Below are positions 5,448-7,301 of a DNA stretch of 7,301 nt, in pieces (position 1 is the first letter of the stretch; the number at the start of each line of letters is the position of its first letter). Position numbers and translations under genes: made by a program. Origin of the DNA: Xanthobacteraceae bacterium (GTDB lineage: Bacteria; Pseudomonadota; Alphaproteobacteria; Rhizobiales; Xanthobacteraceae); NCBI GenBank assembly GCA_030037185.1, contig JASHRR010000999.1, forward strand, positions 1 to 7,301, written 5' to 3'. Below the pieces are notes generated by a model that was given only the letters and a program-made list of their open reading frames with translations, did not search any database and had not been told where the DNA came from.

Positions 5448-6428
5448 ATGACGAAACATCTGATCCCCGCCTTCGCTTTCATGTGCGTGGCGTTGCTGGC
5501 CGTTGCGTCGGGCGCTCCAGCCGCCGCCCCGCAATGGCCAGTCCGGCCGGTGAAGCTCTACGTTCCGTTCGGGGCCGGATCGACCCCTGACCTGGTGGCG
5601 CGCCTGATCGCGGATGGCCTGGCGCACAAGCTCGGCCAGCCGTTCGTGGTCGAGGACAAGCCGGGCGCCAGCGGCAATCTCGGCACCGATGCGGTCGCCA
5701 AGGCCGAGCCGGACGGCTACACGCTCGGCATCAGCATTGCCGGACCGCTCGCCATCAACGCCCTGCTGTTCGGCAAGCTGCCCTACGATCCGCGCAAGGA
5801 CTTGACCTATGTCACCACGGTGGCGACGCAGCCCAGCGCACTTGCCGTCAACGCCCGGCTTGGCGTGGGCACGGTGAGCCAACTCGTCGATCTCATCAAG
5901 CGCAATCCCGGCAGATACAATTTCGGCTCGATCGGCACTGGTTCGGTGTCACATCTTGTCATGGAGGCGATTGCGCTCAAAAGCGGCACGCAGATGGTGC
6001 ACGTCCCCTACACGAGTTCGCCTCAGGCGGCGACGGCATTGTTGCGCGGCGACGTCGACATGGTCTGCTTGCCGGCAATCGCCCTGACGCCGCAACTTGC
6101 GTCCGGCGCCGCGAAGATTCTCGCCATCTCGACCGCCGCACGCTCGGCGCTGCTGCCTGGCATTCCGACGCTGCGCGAAAGCGGCATCGATGTCGAGGCC
6201 GACGCCTGGAACGGCGTCATCGCGCCGGCCGGCACGCCCGAGGCCATCGTGGCAAAGATTGCCCACGAGGTTTCGCAGGTCATCACGGCAGCCGGCATCC
6301 GCGACAAGCTCGCCACGCAATTGATGGAGCCGATCCCGGGGACGCCGGCGGAATTCCGCGCCCGGATCGAAGCCGACCTCGCTCGCTGGGCACCCGTAAT
6401 CCGCGACGCCAATATCCGGATCAATTGA
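5448..6428 (+). CDS. Bug/TctC-type tripartite tricarboxylate transporter substrate-binding protein
   Basis: 326 residues. The N-terminus is a Sec signal peptide (about 1-27, hydrophobic core IPAFAFMCVALLAV, Ala-rich cleavage region SGAPAAA), so the mature protein should be periplasmic. It then follows the Bug pattern: PVRPVKLYVPFGAGS at 31-45 with Asp48, EDKPGASGNLGTDAVAKAEPDGYTL at about 69-93, GTGSVSHL at 163-170 (ligand-loop region), and VPY at 186-188 leading to RGDVDM at 200-205. These proteins bind small organic acids and either serve a TctAB permease or work as sensors. No tctA, tctB or catabolic gene lies nearby, so it is an orphan in this window, as is common for the large Bug families of Bradyrhizobium and Bordetella. 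The ligand cannot be read from the sequence. The start at 5448 gives a normal signal peptide; the next Met (residue 12) would cut into its hydrophobic core. Confidence 0.93.
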   Translation: MTKHLIPAFAFMCVALLAVASGAPAAAPQWPVRPVKLYVPFGAGSTPDLVARLIADGLAHKLGQPFVVEDKPGASGNLGTDAVAKAEPDGYTLGISIAGPLAINALLFGKLPYDPRKDLTYVTTVATQPSALAVNARLGVGTVSQLVDLIKRNPGRYNFGSIGTGSVSHLVMEAIALKSGTQMVHVPYTSSPQAATALLRGDVDMVCLPAIALTPQLASGAAKILAISTAARSALLPGIPTLRESGIDVEADAWNGVIAPAGTPEAIVAKIAHEVSQVITAAGIRDKLATQLMEPIPGTPAEFRARIEADLARWAPVIRDANIRIN

Positions 6429-6438
6429 AACAAGACCG

Positions 6439-6476
6439 GCCCGCAGCCTGCTGCTGCCACCAATCGCACAGCGGGC
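6439..6476. terminator. Inverted repeat between converging Bug and glmS genes
   Basis: GCCCGC (6439-6444) and GCGGGC (6471-6476) are perfect 6-bp arms with a 26-nt loop, in the 78-bp gap between two convergent stop codons. Position favours a shared terminator, but there is no clear U-run on either strand. Confidence 0.3.
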
Positions 6477-6506
6477 AATCGCCGACGGCCAAGCAACAAG
6501 ACTCCG

Positions 6507-7301
6507 TTACTCCACCGTCACCGACTTGGCGAGATTGCGCGGCTGGTCCACGTCGGTGCCCATGATGACAGCCGTGTGATAGGCGATGAGCTGCACCGGG
6601 ATCGCATAGACGAGCGGGGTCACGGTGGCGGGCGTTTCCGGCACCGTCATGGTGACAAGGGAGTTGATGGTCGCTTCCTGCGCCCCCCTCGGGTCGGTGA
6701 TCAGGATGATCCGGCCGCCTCGCGCCGCCACCTCCTGCATGTTCGATACTGTCTTCTCGAATACGCGATCATAAGGCGCGATCACCACCACCGGCATGGT
6801 CTCGTCGATCAGCGCGATCGGCCCATGCTTGAGCTCGCCCGCCGCGTATCCCTCAGCGTGGATATAGGAGATCTCCTTGAGCTTGAGCGCGCCTTCGAGC
6901 GCCAGTGGATAGCTGGTGCCGCGGCCGAGATAGAGCACGTCGCGGCACCTTGCGAGGTCGCGCGCGAGCTGCTCGATCCGCGGTTCCAGGGCGAGCGCCG
7001 CGGCCATGTGACGGGGGGTCTCGATCAGGGCCGAGACGAGTTTCTGCTCGTCCTCCTCGCTGAGCGCTTTGCGGGCGCGGCCGGCGGCGATGGCAAGGCA
7101 GGCGAGCACGGTCAGCTGGCAGGTGAAGGCCTTGGTGGAGGCAACGCCGATTTCCGGGCCGGCTAATGTCGGCATCACCATGTCGCTCTCACGCGCAATC
7201 GTCGAGGTCGCGACGTTGACAATGGACACGACGTGCTGCCCCTGCTCGCGGGCGTAGCGCAAGGTGGCAAGCGTATCTGCAGTCTCGCCCGATTGCGATA
7301 C
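6507..7301 (-). CDS. glmS: Glutamine--fructose-6-phosphate aminotransferase, C-terminal isomerase part (N-terminus outside window)
   Basis: GlmS (EC 2.6.1.16) makes glucosamine-6-phosphate from fructose-6-phosphate and glutamine, the entry step to UDP-GlcNAc for peptidoglycan and LPS, in the cytoplasm. 264 residues are visible, open at the right edge, and correspond to about the last 43% of a protein of roughly 608 residues. The fragment begins VSQSGETADT, the phosphate-binding motif of the first SIS domain. The second SIS domain includes LGRGTSYPLALEGALKLKEI (catalytic Glu in KEIS) and GELKHGPIALID (His equivalent to E. coli His504). The C-terminal tail DVDQPRNLAKSVTVE carries the Lys equivalent to E. 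coli Lys603. The N-terminal glutaminase domain and the start lie beyond 7301, so any glmS leader control cannot be seen. The reading frame is intact. The gene converges on the Bug-type gene. Confidence 0.97.
   Translation of the reverse strand, partial: VSQSGETADTLATLRYAREQGQHVVSIVNVATSTIARESDMVMPTLAGPEIGVASTKAFTCQLTVLACLAIAAGRARKALSEEDEQKLVSALIETPRHMAAALALEPRIEQLARDLARCRDVLYLGRGTSYPLALEGALKLKEISYIHAEGYAAGELKHGPIALIDETMPVVVIAPYDRVFEKTVSNMQEVAARGGRIILITDPRGAQEATINSLVTMTVPETPATVTPLVYAIPVQLIAYHTAVIMGTDVDQPRNLAKSVTVE

Noticed and set aside
4722..5882. 386-codon minus-strand ORF crossing the acidic-protein and Bug genes
   Set aside because: It runs through two plus-strand genes and an intergenic region, and its composition is unlike a protein family. 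It is an antisense shadow.

Overview
The window looks like a piece of core chromosome from a GC-rich alphaproteobacterium, most likely Hyphomicrobiales near Bradyrhizobium, Rhodopseudomonas or other Xanthobacteraceae/Nitrobacteraceae. The evidence is high GC, GC-biased third codon positions, a rhizobial-type PanB, an NnrU-panB pair, a gene cluster ending in der, short GC-rich palindromic repeats between genes, and a Bug-type solute-binding protein. The genus is inferred from recalled family resemblance, not from a database search.

Region 1 (1-2742, minus strand) is a cluster read from high to low coordinates. It holds a membrane-anchored YfgM-like TPR protein (GTG start at 2742), a 163-residue proline/alanine/lysine-rich lipoprotein, and the double-GTPase ribosome assembly factor Der, which runs off the left edge without its last few dozen residues. 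In many Proteobacteria a bamB beta-propeller gene lies between yfgM and der. Here that slot holds only the short lipoprotein and a 167-bp spacer carrying two palindromic repeats. A 373-bp gap upstream of the TPR gene (2743-3115) holds a good candidate promoter, a perfect 17-bp tandem duplication and a GC-rich hairpin.

Region 2 (3116-4572, minus strand) is a tightly coupled pair, an NnrU-family membrane protein followed 2 nt later by panB (first step of pantothenate/CoA synthesis).

Region 3 (4573-6428, plus strand) starts at a 200-bp divergent intergenic region. It contains a 180-residue, strongly acidic cytoplasmic protein that I cannot assign to a family, then a TctC/Bug-type periplasmic binding protein without transporter membrane subunits in view.

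Region 4 (6507-7301, minus strand) is the C-terminal sugar-isomerase part of glmS, converging on the Bug gene across a 78-bp gap.

The genes serve envelope and core metabolism (ribosome assembly, membrane protein biogenesis, CoA precursor, amino-sugar precursor). I see no CRISPR array, phage or transposase gene, tRNA or rRNA, or obvious defence system. The points most worth a second look are the lipoprotein in the bamB position, the repeat-like linker inside Der, the palindromes just upstream of der, and the unassigned acidic protein.
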